NCBI GenBank assembly: GCA_024663395.1
Contig: JANFAH010000020.1
Location: 1,169,131 to 1,233,130 of the forward strand
Origin: Pisolithus tinctorius
Taxonomy: Eukaryota > Basidiomycota > Agaricomycetes > Boletales > Pisolithaceae
DNA length: 64,000 nt
Reading direction: 5' to 3'
The notes under the pieces are model-generated. The model ran no database searches. It saw nothing but the letters and a program-made list of their open reading frames with translations, and was not told the DNA's origin. Within the stretch, counting starts at the first letter, position 1. The number at the start of each line of letters is the position of its first letter. Of the stretch, positions 43,349 to 53,646 are shown piece by piece. Both the position numbers and the translations under genes were made by a program.

Positions 43349-44985
43349 TGACAATCCCGTCCTTAATCCTGTTTGTGGCAACCGCGATTCCTGGTTAGTG
43401 TGGAATTCTGATATTCTTGTCGGTGATCTCAATTATTGGTGCAGTACTATTTACTCTTCGATATCAGCGATCCCGAAAATTGCGATCTGCCGATGCACGG
43501 TTACAGCCCCAATACCAGTCATCATTTCCACTGAGCGCTGCTGATCCTTTAGTTATTAGTGCAGAGGTCGCGCGTCTCCTTGAACTTGTCCGGTGCTTGC
43601 ATGAGGGTCTAAACTCCTTTTCGCCCATCATGAGCCTTCCAGTGGAGCTCTTCTGGATATCTTTCGATATGTTGCGGACTCAGAAGCCGGGAGCCACTCA
43701 CTGGTAGCTTGTAGTCATGTGTGCCGCCAGTGGCGAGTAATCACCACCACTTCTCCCCGACTTTGGGCTCGTGCGATCAATTTTGCCAACGACAACGGAG
43801 AGTGGGTGGCAATGATGATACAGCGTTCTATGCCACATCTGCTGGACGTCTCCTGGGATTACGCACTCAACTACTCGGAGAATATCTTCGGATCGATTGT
43901 TTATCGGCGGGACGTACTAACTGCGGAGAACAATGTCTCTCAGGCGTTTGCCACACCACATCGGGTCCGCTCCGTTTACTTACACCACCCTTGAACACAT
44001 GACGATAATGGTGCGCGCATCCCAAGGTTTACACCCAACCTGAAAACACTCATCCTGGTTGGCTACAACTCTCCCGAAGTGTTCGCTAGGCCAACAATTC
44101 CCGCACTCGAGCTCAGAGCACCAGCTCTTCGTCATCTGCACATCGAAAATTTCGGGGTCCACTGGCTGCTGTTCCACCCTGAAGGCTTTCGTAATCTGCG
44201 AAATTTCACTCTCTGCCATCTCCCCGCAGATTCCAGATTGTCTCTGAACAATTTGATGGCGTTTTTACTGGATATGCCTCTCCTTCAGGTCCTTGTCATT
44301 CGCCAAGCCCTGCAGCAATCTGTTCCTCCATCTAACGCATCAAGAATATCGTTTTCATGTCTTCGCACAGTCATTTTGGAAGCTACTGCAGTGCATACGG
44401 CGTTCTTGAATCCCTTACTACCCCCTGCCTCCAGGTACTAGAAGTTCACTCTGAAGATCTGAGTGCCCAAGATAGCACCGCTGATTTGAATCATCTTTTG
44501 TCTGTTGCGGCGGCGTGTGGTCGACTAACCACATACCGCACGGTGGAGATCCATTACGCTGCAATGTCAATCCAAGTTTTTGGGTTTCCAGAGGCGATTG
44601 CTTGCGTTGGCGCACCATCTGTCCCACATGTCATCCATTTATCCTTAGAATGGCCCAGTGTCGTCCCCTGGGATGCCACCCATATAGCCGGCTCCTTTCC
44701 CTCCCTCCCGCATGTGCAGTGTCTGCATTTCATTTTTGGCACGGATTGCGACGACAAAATTCCCATTCGTGCTTGGACCAAAATCCTGTCAATGTATCCG
44801 GCTGTGCAACACCTGAGCGTCTACGGGATGACATCAACTGGCCTATTAGATGCGCTTCTGCAGCATCCTACCCACTCTCCTGGACCTGGACCTCATGGTT
44901 TTGATTGCCGTACCCTTTTACCATGTCTGCGCTCAGTTGTTCTGACAGTTGACGCGAGTTTTGTGGGGTCACTTAACGTTATACG
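43349..44985 (+). pseudogene. F-box / leucine-rich-repeat protein, broken
   Basis: The N-terminus has a possible membrane helix (SVISIIGAVLFTL, about 43420). The F-box follows (SPIMSLPVELFWISFDMLR, then ACSHVCRQWRVITTTSPRLW, about 43620-43770), which would bind Skp1 in an SCF ubiquitin ligase. A leucine-rich region with LKTLILVGYNSPEV, ALRHLHIENFG and SFPSLPHVQCLHFIF would choose the target. The frame shifts within the F-box near 43705, has a TGA at 43992, and shifts again near 44420-44450. Short introns could explain one of these but not all. The last ~145 nt lie inside the IR-A repeat, so the 3' end was shared in the duplication. F-box genes are greatly expanded in Agaricomycetes. Confidence 0.75.
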
Positions 44986-46278
44986 GTAGCGTTGTTTGAT
45001 ACTTACCCAGCGGTAGAATTGTGCTTGACCACTGTTGATAATACACCCCCCCGGGCAGTCCACAGCGCGGTGATTTTTTCTCGTGCTTATCAGTTCACAG
45101 TAAATATTTATAGTGTTTGTCTCATAATACGTCGACGAAGTAAGCATGAAGAAGAAGAAAAGTAAATAACATTCGCTCTGCGACAGCCACGATTTTTGTG
45201 GATTTCGTTGCATGTAGTGTATCGAATCCCTTGGTCGTCGTATTTAACCAAAGCCTCTAGCGTCGAACGTTCAAGAGCTTGGGAAAACTGAATTGTGAGG
45301 GTAGCCTGGACCCGCTGAGAAAGAAGCTGCGTACGCCTACATGTTCCGTGACACGGCGGCCAGCTCGATACCGTAATGTAGTCTGTTCCTACTCGGTCAA
45401 CTAGGCCAACCGGCGATGGGCGGCGCCACAAGAAGTCAGAAGGTGTGCAGCTAGATGAGATTTAACTGACAGACCAGAGCTGGTATGAAAGCGGCGAGGT
45501 ATACCAAACCAACTTGACTGGAATCAAGGCCCCATATATCAGCTTGTAAGTGTAACGAAGGTTTCCGCACAAGGGCGGCTTCGGAATCTTGTGGCATCCC
45601 GGCCAGCGACCGACGGCCTGAAATTCGGGTGTGATGAGTCCCGGTTCCAAAACATTTGTTTGGTCAGATATCGCTGTCGTCACCGTCGGGACAAAGTCGA
45701 CGCCCCACCCGATAGCTTCATGTCTTTCGATCACGAGAAGACGGGCAGGGAGATTCAATGCCACACATATTGATCTGAAAATGGACGGTTCGTGGAAGCC
45801 AAAACGGGAGTAAAGTGCATGGGTTCGCGAGGACCTACTGTCTTTCATTCCGTCCCGGACATCCCCAGAACCGCTGGGCCAATCGACAGTAATCGCCATT
45901 GGCTTGTCAGAGGAACATCGCTATTATGTAAGCCTAATCTCTAAAGCGCACAGGGCAGACGAGCCTGGAAGAAGACGACGACGACGCACGACATGAAAGC
46001 CCTGCTCGAGTATGAAAGCCATGGTCAGCGGGGCTGCTGCAGCGATATGAAAGATCCTGGACCTGGACCTATGGTTGATCGTTTTCTTGAAAACGATATG
46101 CGATTTCCCGGACGAACGATTCCGAAACTGACGCCTTTGTGTTCGAGCGAAGACATGATGACTCATCAGCGAATTCACGCCACTCGGGTGTCGCTAGTCG
46201 AAGCTGGCACTATTAGGTAGGAGGCTCTTATCATGTCCTCAAACTCCGCCAACGATTTTCAGCAGAAAGGTATTGATG
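44841..46278 (-). repeat. Inverted duplication IR-A, right arm
   Basis: Reverse complement of 33916-35361, about 99% identical by eye. The differences include a G-run length change near 45050 and scattered single bases. The outer edge abuts the H+-ATPase relic at 46279; the inner edge lies within the F-box/LRR reading frame. Confidence 0.9.
45462..45899 (-). CDS. Hypothetical ORF, 145 aa, IR-A right copy
   Basis: Same 145-codon ORF as 34297-34734, with one substitution (SRSSRTH versus SRSLRTH). See that entry. Because the copies are nearly identical, conservation of the frame says little about function. Confidence 0.35.
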   Translation of the reverse strand: MAITVDWPSGSGDVRDGMKDSRSSRTHALYSRFGFHEPSIFRSICVALNLPARLLVIERHEAIGWGVDFVPTVTTAISDQTNVLEPGLITPEFQAVGRWPGCHKIPKPPLCGNLRYTYKLIYGALIPVKLVWYTSPLSYQLWSVS

Positions 46279-46287
46279 AACTTGCTG

Positions 46288-47640
46288 GTGTCGGAAACTA
46301 TCCATACACACGGTCCCTTGTCCGCCAATGACATTGTTCTTCTCGCTGCATATGCATCTCGCATGGAGAACCACGGTGAGGATACCAACCAGACAATTGA
46401 CGACGCTCTGGCTCTCGGTGTCAAGATCAAGGTGCTCAAGGATGGTCCTTCCCCTGGAGGCAAACGTATGAACTCGTTCTCGATGCCGGTGGTTTAGCTG
46501 GTGTCTTCCCCGAACATCGTGTAGTGATGGTGCTAACGACGCTAACTTGCTCTTTCCCGCGCCAACGTCGGCATTGCTGATGAGGGCGCCTCTGACGCTA
46601 CTTGAGTTGCTGCCGATATCGTCCTTACGCAACCCAATCTCTCCACTATTGTCTAGCTATCCGAGGCTCCCCTGTGTCCTTCCAGCATATGCGTGACTAC
46701 TCCGTCTACCTTGTGCCCTGACTATCCGTATTGTCGTCTGCTTCGCTATTCTCGCGTTCGCGTTTGGCTACGACTTCCTTTCGTGGCGCCGAGCATGCCC
46801 TGCTCAACGATACCACTGTCATGACCCTCTCCGACGACCACGTCTTGCCTTCGATGACGCCAGATTCGTGGACGTGCGTATTTTCCCTTGGTCCTATGAC
46901 ATCGTTTATTCATTATGTCCAGTATCGCCCTCGTTCTTCAACGATAAATCCGGCGTTACACTAACCTCGAGCAGCAATGACCCTCAACTGTACATAATTG
47001 TATACCTCCAGGTTGGGATCGATCTCTCAAGCGTCGATTTTCGTCCCCCGTTCGCATGGGCTCTTCTTCATGGAATGCCACGCTTATGCTCTCACGAGTG
47101 CATCCTGCGTCACTATACTTGTTTCATCGTGTTTCATCGACGGTCGCTGCTTATGCCCATTGGGTTTCACGACCATCGCTGGGTCGGCATTATTGGGTCT
47201 GAGTAGGTTTCCACGTCAAATGTTTGGCGTACACTCGAGCTTATCTGTCGTCGTGGAAGGTCATCTGGTTTGTTCCCCCCGATTGGATTAAGTTCGCGAT
47301 GAAGGCTACAATCATAAGAAGATGCGCGAACGCCACTCCCTCACTGTTGCCACCCGATTTTCACTCGGATTCCCCCCCGCATCGGTGTTAATCGGCCAGG
47401 ACTTACCTAATACCCGGACGACGAAAGCGAAAGCGCCACGATCGAAAACGTGCTGTTGACAAGTGCGGTTAGGCCCGATAATCCACGACAAAGGCAATAT
47501 CCACACCGCGAAAATGGAAAGTGCGTCTTCCAATACTGCCGTAGGCGACGTTTACCTGGCATGAAGTTTCTGCATACGAGCAAGATCCTGACCTTGAAGC
47601 TTGACCAGTTGTCGCAATGCTCTCGCCTTTCGAACCCCTT
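46288..47640 (+). pseudogene. Plasma-membrane H+-ATPase (P3-type) relic, C-terminal part
   Basis: Segments characteristic of fungal/plant proton pumps appear in order across changing frames. NDIVLLAAYASRMEN comes at about 46330, and then a jump (internal deletion) to LAGVFPEH (about 46497). The hinge ANVGIADEGASDAT follows (about 46562), then ADIVLTQPNLSTIV (about 46614). A membrane segment RIVVCFAILAFAFGYDFLS-like lies at about 46725-46785, then LSDDHVLPSMTPDSW (about 46831). ISQASIFVPRSHGLFFME (about 47020) and a WFVPPDWIKFAMKATIIR-like end (about 47268-47312) close the series. The N-terminal half with the DKTG phosphorylation site is absent, cut off at the IR-A boundary. Stops and shifts throughout make it non-functional. 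Intact enzymes energise the plasma membrane by pumping protons. Confidence 0.85.
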
Positions 47641-48012
47641 GGATGGTGTACTTATTCTTATCGAAGGAGTCTAGCAGGAACTAGCCCAACGAATGTCGCC
47701 GAACAGCTCTAAATCCATTTCTTTGTTAACCCCTCTTCTTTGTGTCCTCCGTGACTTATAAGGTCCTTCACCCTTGGGGCCGCGCCACTAGGATTTCGAG
47801 CTCATACAACCCATGTCCCAAGTCGATTTACGACATATCCGCACTCGCATGCGGCGTGGAACGCCGCAGGCCGTTCCTACAGGCGGCCCTACATACAAGC
47901 CCTTTCATCCCTATGCAAAGATCGCGCCAGACGCCCTGTCCGAGGTACCCTTTTCGGCTGTTGCACCCACGTTTCGTCGTTGACGGTATAAACAGCCGAA
48001 ACACGCCGAGAG
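47641..48012. other. No gene recognised
   Basis: Between the ATPase relic and the first exon of gene A. It presumably holds the gene A promoter. No distinctive motif found. Confidence 0.4.
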
Positions 48013-51000
48013 ATGGCACGTCGCAAGGCAAAACGTCAAGGTCCGTTGCCAACTCCGCCCCCTAGCCATCCTCGAGCCTCTAGTCATGACAAGGTTCGTT
48101 TTATAACTCTGTTTGTAATTACTAACCAGCACATGACATTCGTCTTAACAGGATGCATCAGACACGAATGCTAAACCCATCGAGGATACCGTCGCGGAAG
48201 AACCCACACCCCCAATGTCACCGACGAAGCGCTTTCTTTCTTCATCTGCAGGCGCATTGGTGGGGTTTTTTAACAAGATAACGCGTGGTGCACTCGGAGA
48301 AAATGTACGTCGTTAATTGTCGTCTCTGGCATTAGACTTACGCTTGATTTTGTGTGCGTCAGACGGCTTCAAACACAGCAGATACCAATGCACCGCAGCA
48401 TGAACGTCGCGAGGGGGATAATTTGAAGGTGATTTTTTTTTGTCTAGTGTTTTCAAGCGTACCGAGTATTCCTATAGGTTACAGGAAGAAAAAGGGGCCG
48501 AGAGGAAGACGAGAAAGGCAGTGAAGACGACCGCGACCATGACAAATCTGAAGATGTTCCTACATTACGTCCCGATTTTTTTCGGGTCAGAAAACGCAGA
48601 AGGGAGGTGGACCTAGAACGAGAGCAACCCACCCCCCTGGCAGCTGAGCCTACTGCTGACGTGGACCTGGAGGGAGACATTGGAGATGTTCAGGAGGCGC
48701 CTGCACCTTCTGGATCTGGAGCAAGTAACACTAACGAGGCCACGGATGACATGCAGGATCCCCCTAGAACTGAGTCAATGAAGGGATCTATTCCTGGTAC
48801 TGATGACCAAGCTGATGGGGAGGGAGAGAGAGACGACGACGGCGACGACGACGACAGGGAAGTCTCTTGCGGAGCTACCTCCAGCGAGGGCGGGGAAGAC
48901 GGGGAGGAAGCTTTTTCTAACGTCAACATTCGTACCACTGACGACCAGGCTACCGAGGAGTTCGATCCCGCTGTTGGTGACAGCATTGGAGTTGGACCCG
49001 GCGAAGGCGAGGAACAAGAGGATGAAGGAGACTCAGGCTCAGACTCTCGCTCGGACATTGGCTCGGAAGATGATGGTGGTATGAATGACGACGGTATGCC
49101 TGGAAATACCTTTCAGTTGATGGACGTCGAGGTAAGCTTAGATCTTGGGCGCAAGTCTGATATCCTACACTAAATTCGGATTTTTCATAGTCATCAAGCG
49201 TGCCAGAACAGGGTGGGGAGCATTATGAAGCAGGAGATCTGACCGCTGTGAAGGGGAAAAACAGGGCACGTACTGCGTTTGGTGTTTCTGCCCTTTCTGG
49301 ACGTAAATCTTTTCGTAGGCTGTTGACGTCCGTACGGGACCCTCTAAATCCGTGCTCGCACGAGTCGTGAAGGACTCAAACTCGGGGGTAGGAGATCTGA
49401 TTGCTATGAAGGGGAAAAATAAGGTACGTACTGAGTTTGGCATTTCTGGCGTTTCTGGACGTGAATCGCTTCGTAGGCTGTTGACGTCCACGCGGGACCC
49501 TCTAAATCCGTGCTCGCAGGAGCCGTCAAGGACTCAAACTCGGGCTCGGGCTCGGGCTCAGACTCGGACTCGGACTCAGACACTACTGAGGAAGGCGATG
49601 GTGGTATGAGTGACGACGATATGCTTGGAAATACCTTTCAGTTGATGGATGTCGAAGTAAGCTTGGATCTTGGGCGCAGATTGATATCCCATACCGAATT
49701 CGGATTTTTCATAGACATCAAGTGTGCCAGAACAGGGTGGGGAGCAATCAGAGTTTGCTGTGAAGAGTAAAAATAAGGTACGTACCGAATTTGGTGTTTC
49801 TGGCCTTTCTGAACAAGGACTACTTCGTAGGCTGTTGGCGTTCACGGGGACCCTCCAAATCCGCGCGTGCAAGAGATGTCAACAATACAATGACGGTTTG
49901 CACTGGTCTAAGTCCACACACCGATAGCTAATGGGCCTTGCAGGTTGCCACCGTTAGACCAAAACGCGGTCGAGTTGAAGATGTCGCTAGTGTGAAAGGG
50001 AAATCCAAAGTTTGTTTTCGCCTGTGGGTCGCTCGATCTGTGGCTTACAAGCCCTCATAGGCTCCAGGCCCTGATCCTCTTACTTTTTCTCAGCCTCTCG
50101 AGGACGTTTTTTTACGCCCCCTCCGCTGGTTCCTCAACCACCTCCTCGACCATCTGGAGGATCTACTCCTGGTCGAAAGACAGGCTGTCAGGCAGAGTGT
50201 AATGACAAAACCAATCAGCGTCCCCAGCCACAGTCAATGGTAGCTCGTTACCTTGTGTTCCAATTGCTGTCATTCTCACGTATCAATAAACTTAGAATAC
50301 CAGCCCTGCGAGGATACGCGAGTTACAAGACCTCCAGGACAGCATCGAGAGTAAGATTCGAGCAAACATTTGGCAGGAACTTGGGAAGATCGTCGAGTCT
50401 TCTGTCGCCGTCGCGTTAGAGAAGGCACTTCCAGGTCTGACGAATCAATCCGCTGAGAATGGCGCCGGGACAAGCCCATCACAAACGAGTAAGTCTACCT
50501 CTAAGAAGATAAAGAAACTCCCGAAACCCCGAGCACCAAGTTACAATGAATTCAAGGTAGACGAGCCAGACACACATGTACCCCAGAACCGCTGACAAAT
50601 TCGGCGTCTAGAAATCTGTTCGGGAGCTCGGCAAGAGCTTTTGGGCATAGAAGACCACGAAGATCTGCCACGGTCCGTCGGTCGGAGGGACATCAGTGCA
50701 TGGGATCCCAAGTGGGCCATGCTGCACAGTCGAAGATTTTCGCATAGACCTGGAAGGTTTGCCACGCTCTGAGTGGAACAAATCTGCTGCGCTTGTCTTC
50801 GCCCAAGAGTATCTGAAACGTCACCGAGGTCGCCAAGGAGAAAACCATACACTGGAATACGTTGCGAAGGCGTGGTTGACTCATGTAATGACATTAAGAA
50901 CGCGGTACAAGGTCAAAGAACTGGATGACGAGGATAAAACGGAACGTAAAGCTCGAAATCGTCGTCGTCAAAGAAAGCACGAGGTAAGCTACTAACTACC

Positions 51001-51580
51001 TACACATGTTTTCGCATATCTAAGACTGTTGAAGCTCTACGGCCGTTGTCTGCAGACTGCCTATGAATACGGGGAAATCAAAGATCGTGCAGTCGCTATA
51101 GTGGAATCGCTTGGCCAAGATGGCATGAGTTCTGATGAATCTGACCACGAAGGTCACCGGGGCGAGGCGACGTACTACATCCTGGAGAAGGACTGGCGCT
51201 CTAAACAAGTCACTGCTTGGCTACGAATGCTGGATTCCCTCCACCTGCGCCTCCGATACAATGGTAAATGGCAGACAACAGCTGGTGCCTGGCCACACTT
51301 TAGGACGGCTAGTTTAAATGAGAGCAAGGCACCTCCAGTGAAAGGGCTACCTATTGATTTCTACTCTCGTAACTGGTATGGGGCTCAGAACGCATTCGTG
51401 AGGGAGCAACTGCAGGCAACAAACCAATCTGATACTCTCGCAATACCATCGCAGCATGCGAAGTAAGTACGCTCGCTTGATTGTGCAGAGCACCTGACTG
51501 AACCTGTTGCCTCGACAGAATCGCAGAGAAATACAATCTTTCCGACCGTCGGGTCGTCCACGGACGCATGTTCTCTTGAA
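48013..51580 (+). pseudogene. Gene A, left-arm copy (unknown, ~870 aa), frame broken by small indels
   Basis: Exons that chain in frame: 48013-48093 (MARRKAKRQGPLPTPPPSHP), 48152-48304, 48363-48428 and 48478-49131 (very acidic, Ser/Asp/Gly-rich). Repeated exon modules run to about 49850; a Pro/Arg-rich exon lies at about 50095-50240. The folded C-terminal half (about 50310-51580) contains LQDSIESKIRANIWQELGKI, RSEWNKSAALVFAQEYLKRH, DGMSSDESDHEG and DWRSKQVTAWLRMLDSLHLR, ending GRMFS-stop. Compared with the right arm this copy lacks 1-2 bases at about 49846, 50631 and 50712, and gains one at about 51046; each change breaks the frame. The C-terminal 'SSDESD...WRS' block resembles a large uncharacterised Agaricomycete family. 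Function unknown; the acidic N-terminus and basic patches suggest nuclear use. Confidence 0.65.
49191..49870 (+). repeat. Tandemly duplicated exon-intron modules in gene A
   Basis: Three copies of a ~150-170 nt unit contain the exon end (AAGGGGAAAAAYARG), the intron start GTACGTACTG and CTGTTGRCGTYCACG, and the next exon start. Predicted exons encode SSVPEQGGE...AVKGKNR, DSNSGVGDLIAMKGKNK, then DSNSGSGSGSDSD with MDVE, then SSVPEQGGEQ again. The first unit has a GC instead of GT donor (GGGCACGT). All junctions are phase 0, so whole units can be gained or lost without a frame change. Confidence 0.7.
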
Positions 51581-52524
51581 TGGAACCTGGTGGTATAAAC
51601 TTTCGACTCTTGCGCCGCTGCCAATGCACATGTAGATCATATTTCCATGATCCTGAAATACTAATGTCGTCATAGCCTGTCCCTTCAGCCAACACATTCA
51701 GCTAGTGCTGTGGAAACTTTTTTTCCTTTTCTCTTAAATGAATTGTATTGTGCGAGAAATGTAAAACTGTGAACTAGAAGATAGCACTGTCTCCGACGGC
51801 AGGTACCTTGTTTACGGCTGTGCCATCGTGACGATCCGTGAAACAGACGAGTTGCAACCGTGAGGTCTCCGACGCGCGTGTTATTAAAAAGCGATAAAGC
51901 GTCCGGCCGTGGGCCACAACGCTCACATCGAGTCGAAGCAACATATATCGATTCGTCGGGCTCGAGAGATCAACATTTCATTTAGATTCCATGGCGTTGA
52001 GCTTACGGTTACATTTCTTCCATGATGTACGACGATGAACGACAAAATTGAATAAGTCCCTTTGAGAGGCACGTTGTCAAAGGAAAACATGCCACATGTC
52101 AATGATGTGTATCCGTTTTCTTTCTTTTCGACCGGGTTCTGCTTCCGAAGCCATCGTATCCGGGTAATCAAAGCAACTCGAGGAAGATTCATGGTGGCGG
52201 GCAAAACGATGTGCGGCAACCCATCGAGCTGTGTTTTGAGTTCGACGACTTTCGTTCGATTTCGAGTTGTTTTTACTTACAACTACATTATTCTAGGATA
52301 AGGAATTCCGAACGACGACAGAGTGACGTTGTACAAACGCTCTGCCTCTTCGAGAAGACGGAGAGGAAGCAACTCTATCACAACGTCCGCACCGAAGTGA
52401 GCTCTAGAGCTCATGTTTTTTACCCGTAGAGTATAGGCTTGCGCCGCCAACCAGCTTCGGTGCCAGTACCGCCATCAAGAACGCGTGGTACCCAACTGGG
52501 CTCCGCTCTGGGGTCATCGGCACG
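51581..52524. other. Region between genes A and B, left arm, with ORF D
   Basis: Downstream of gene A. A minus-strand ORF (start 52192, stop 51923; MNLPRVALITRIRWLRKQNP...) is the left copy of ORF D, described at 59878-60147. A perfect AGCTCTAGAGCT palindrome lies at about 52400-52411. Otherwise no feature recognised. Confidence 0.5.
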
Positions 52525-53388
52525 ATGGCATCTTGCCTAGCCGAAGTTCACCTGCACAAAGACTCTTTCTCTGCAATGAACAAAGGTGAGCACGTGAGCA
52601 TACTTCGTATAAATGGACCCCACCCTCACCACTCTTCTCCGTCTCTACACAATGTCTCCTATCACTCGCGGTATGGCTCGCAAGGGCATCAGGCGCTACG
52701 CACCGTATAACCTGCGTTCTCGTGGTCCTAACCAAACTTTCTTAGACCTGTCCAGTCTGCCGTCTACACCCAGAACTCCAGTTCGTCTGCCCAACGTCGC
52801 CAGTACTCGTGCTGGTGTCCCCGCCCTTCCGCCCCCCATTCGTGCTGCAGAGGGCAACCCCCTTGCAAATGCTGTGAGGAAACAATGAGAAACCTTCGAG
52901 ATGTTTGCTGACCACTGACCACTGATTATAGAATGAGTTCATCTGTCCCGACGTTCGAAAGGCCATACAAGATGGCGTACGGCCGGTGTGCTACATCTAT
53001 AGTTGCCTTTGTGCCTTCGCGGCTGAATCCTGTTGTAGGAGGTCATTGGTTACGGGATCAAGCTTAGATTTGTTCGTGATTGCCTTGAACTGGCAAAAGC
53101 CGTGGACGAAGAGAAAAAGAATATGTGAGCATCGCCACGCACCATCGTGATCCCCTACTGATGATACTGATAGGCTTCGGCTCTGGAGGCTGGCAGGTCA
53201 TCTCGCGGGAGAGACTCGTACGTATTTTCTCTTCAGTTGTTGTGATTTATGTTCATGATCGTGATGAAGGACATGTTTGGGCAAGGCACTGTCAGCTATG
53301 TTGAGGCATGCATGGAGATCGCGCGGGTGTTATTGTTATGGCTGACGAGATACATAAGTGCGGATTTTCAGCAGTTGACAAGGAATAA
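52525..53388 (+). pseudogene. Gene B, left-arm copy, frame broken by small indels
   Basis: Same structure as the right-arm gene at 58678-59546. Relative to that copy it lacks single G residues in the exon at about 53175-53216 (two places) and at about 53322, and one 3-nt unit in the LRLYYTM segment (an in-frame change). The single-base losses destroy the last two exons. The stop codon corresponding to the right-arm gene is TAA 53386-53388. Confidence 0.65.
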
Positions 53389-53646
53389 CCACTCACCCGT
53401 TTTGGCAGCATGTAACCTGCCAATGGCGCATCGTCAACTTCTAATACTTGACCTGCCGAAGGGCCCTGACAATGATATTTACTACGGGACGTCGCTCCTA
53501 GCTTGTAATTATTGATACTCGTGACGACAGTCCAATCGAAAGACATTCCTGCTTTCGGCGACTCCGGATCGCACTACTCGCGATGATTCACAACTTGTTG
53601 GAGCTCGTAGTCCGATACGGTCGACAAGATGCCGGGCATTTATACC

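Larger units (their letters stand above)
48068..53646 (+). repeat. Giant inverted repeat IR-B, left arm
   Basis: About 5579 nt, reverse complement of 58418-64000 with few substitutions and several 1-3 nt indels. It contains most of gene A, ORF D and gene B. The outer limit is not visible, because position 48068 pairs with the last base of the window. Confidence 0.95.

Noticed and set aside
48690..49058. Ser/Pro-rich ORF antisense to gene A (and its mirror at 63012-63380)
   Set aside because: It is the complement of the acidic Asp/Glu/Gly-rich exon; the sense frame has consistent splice sites and the antisense does not.
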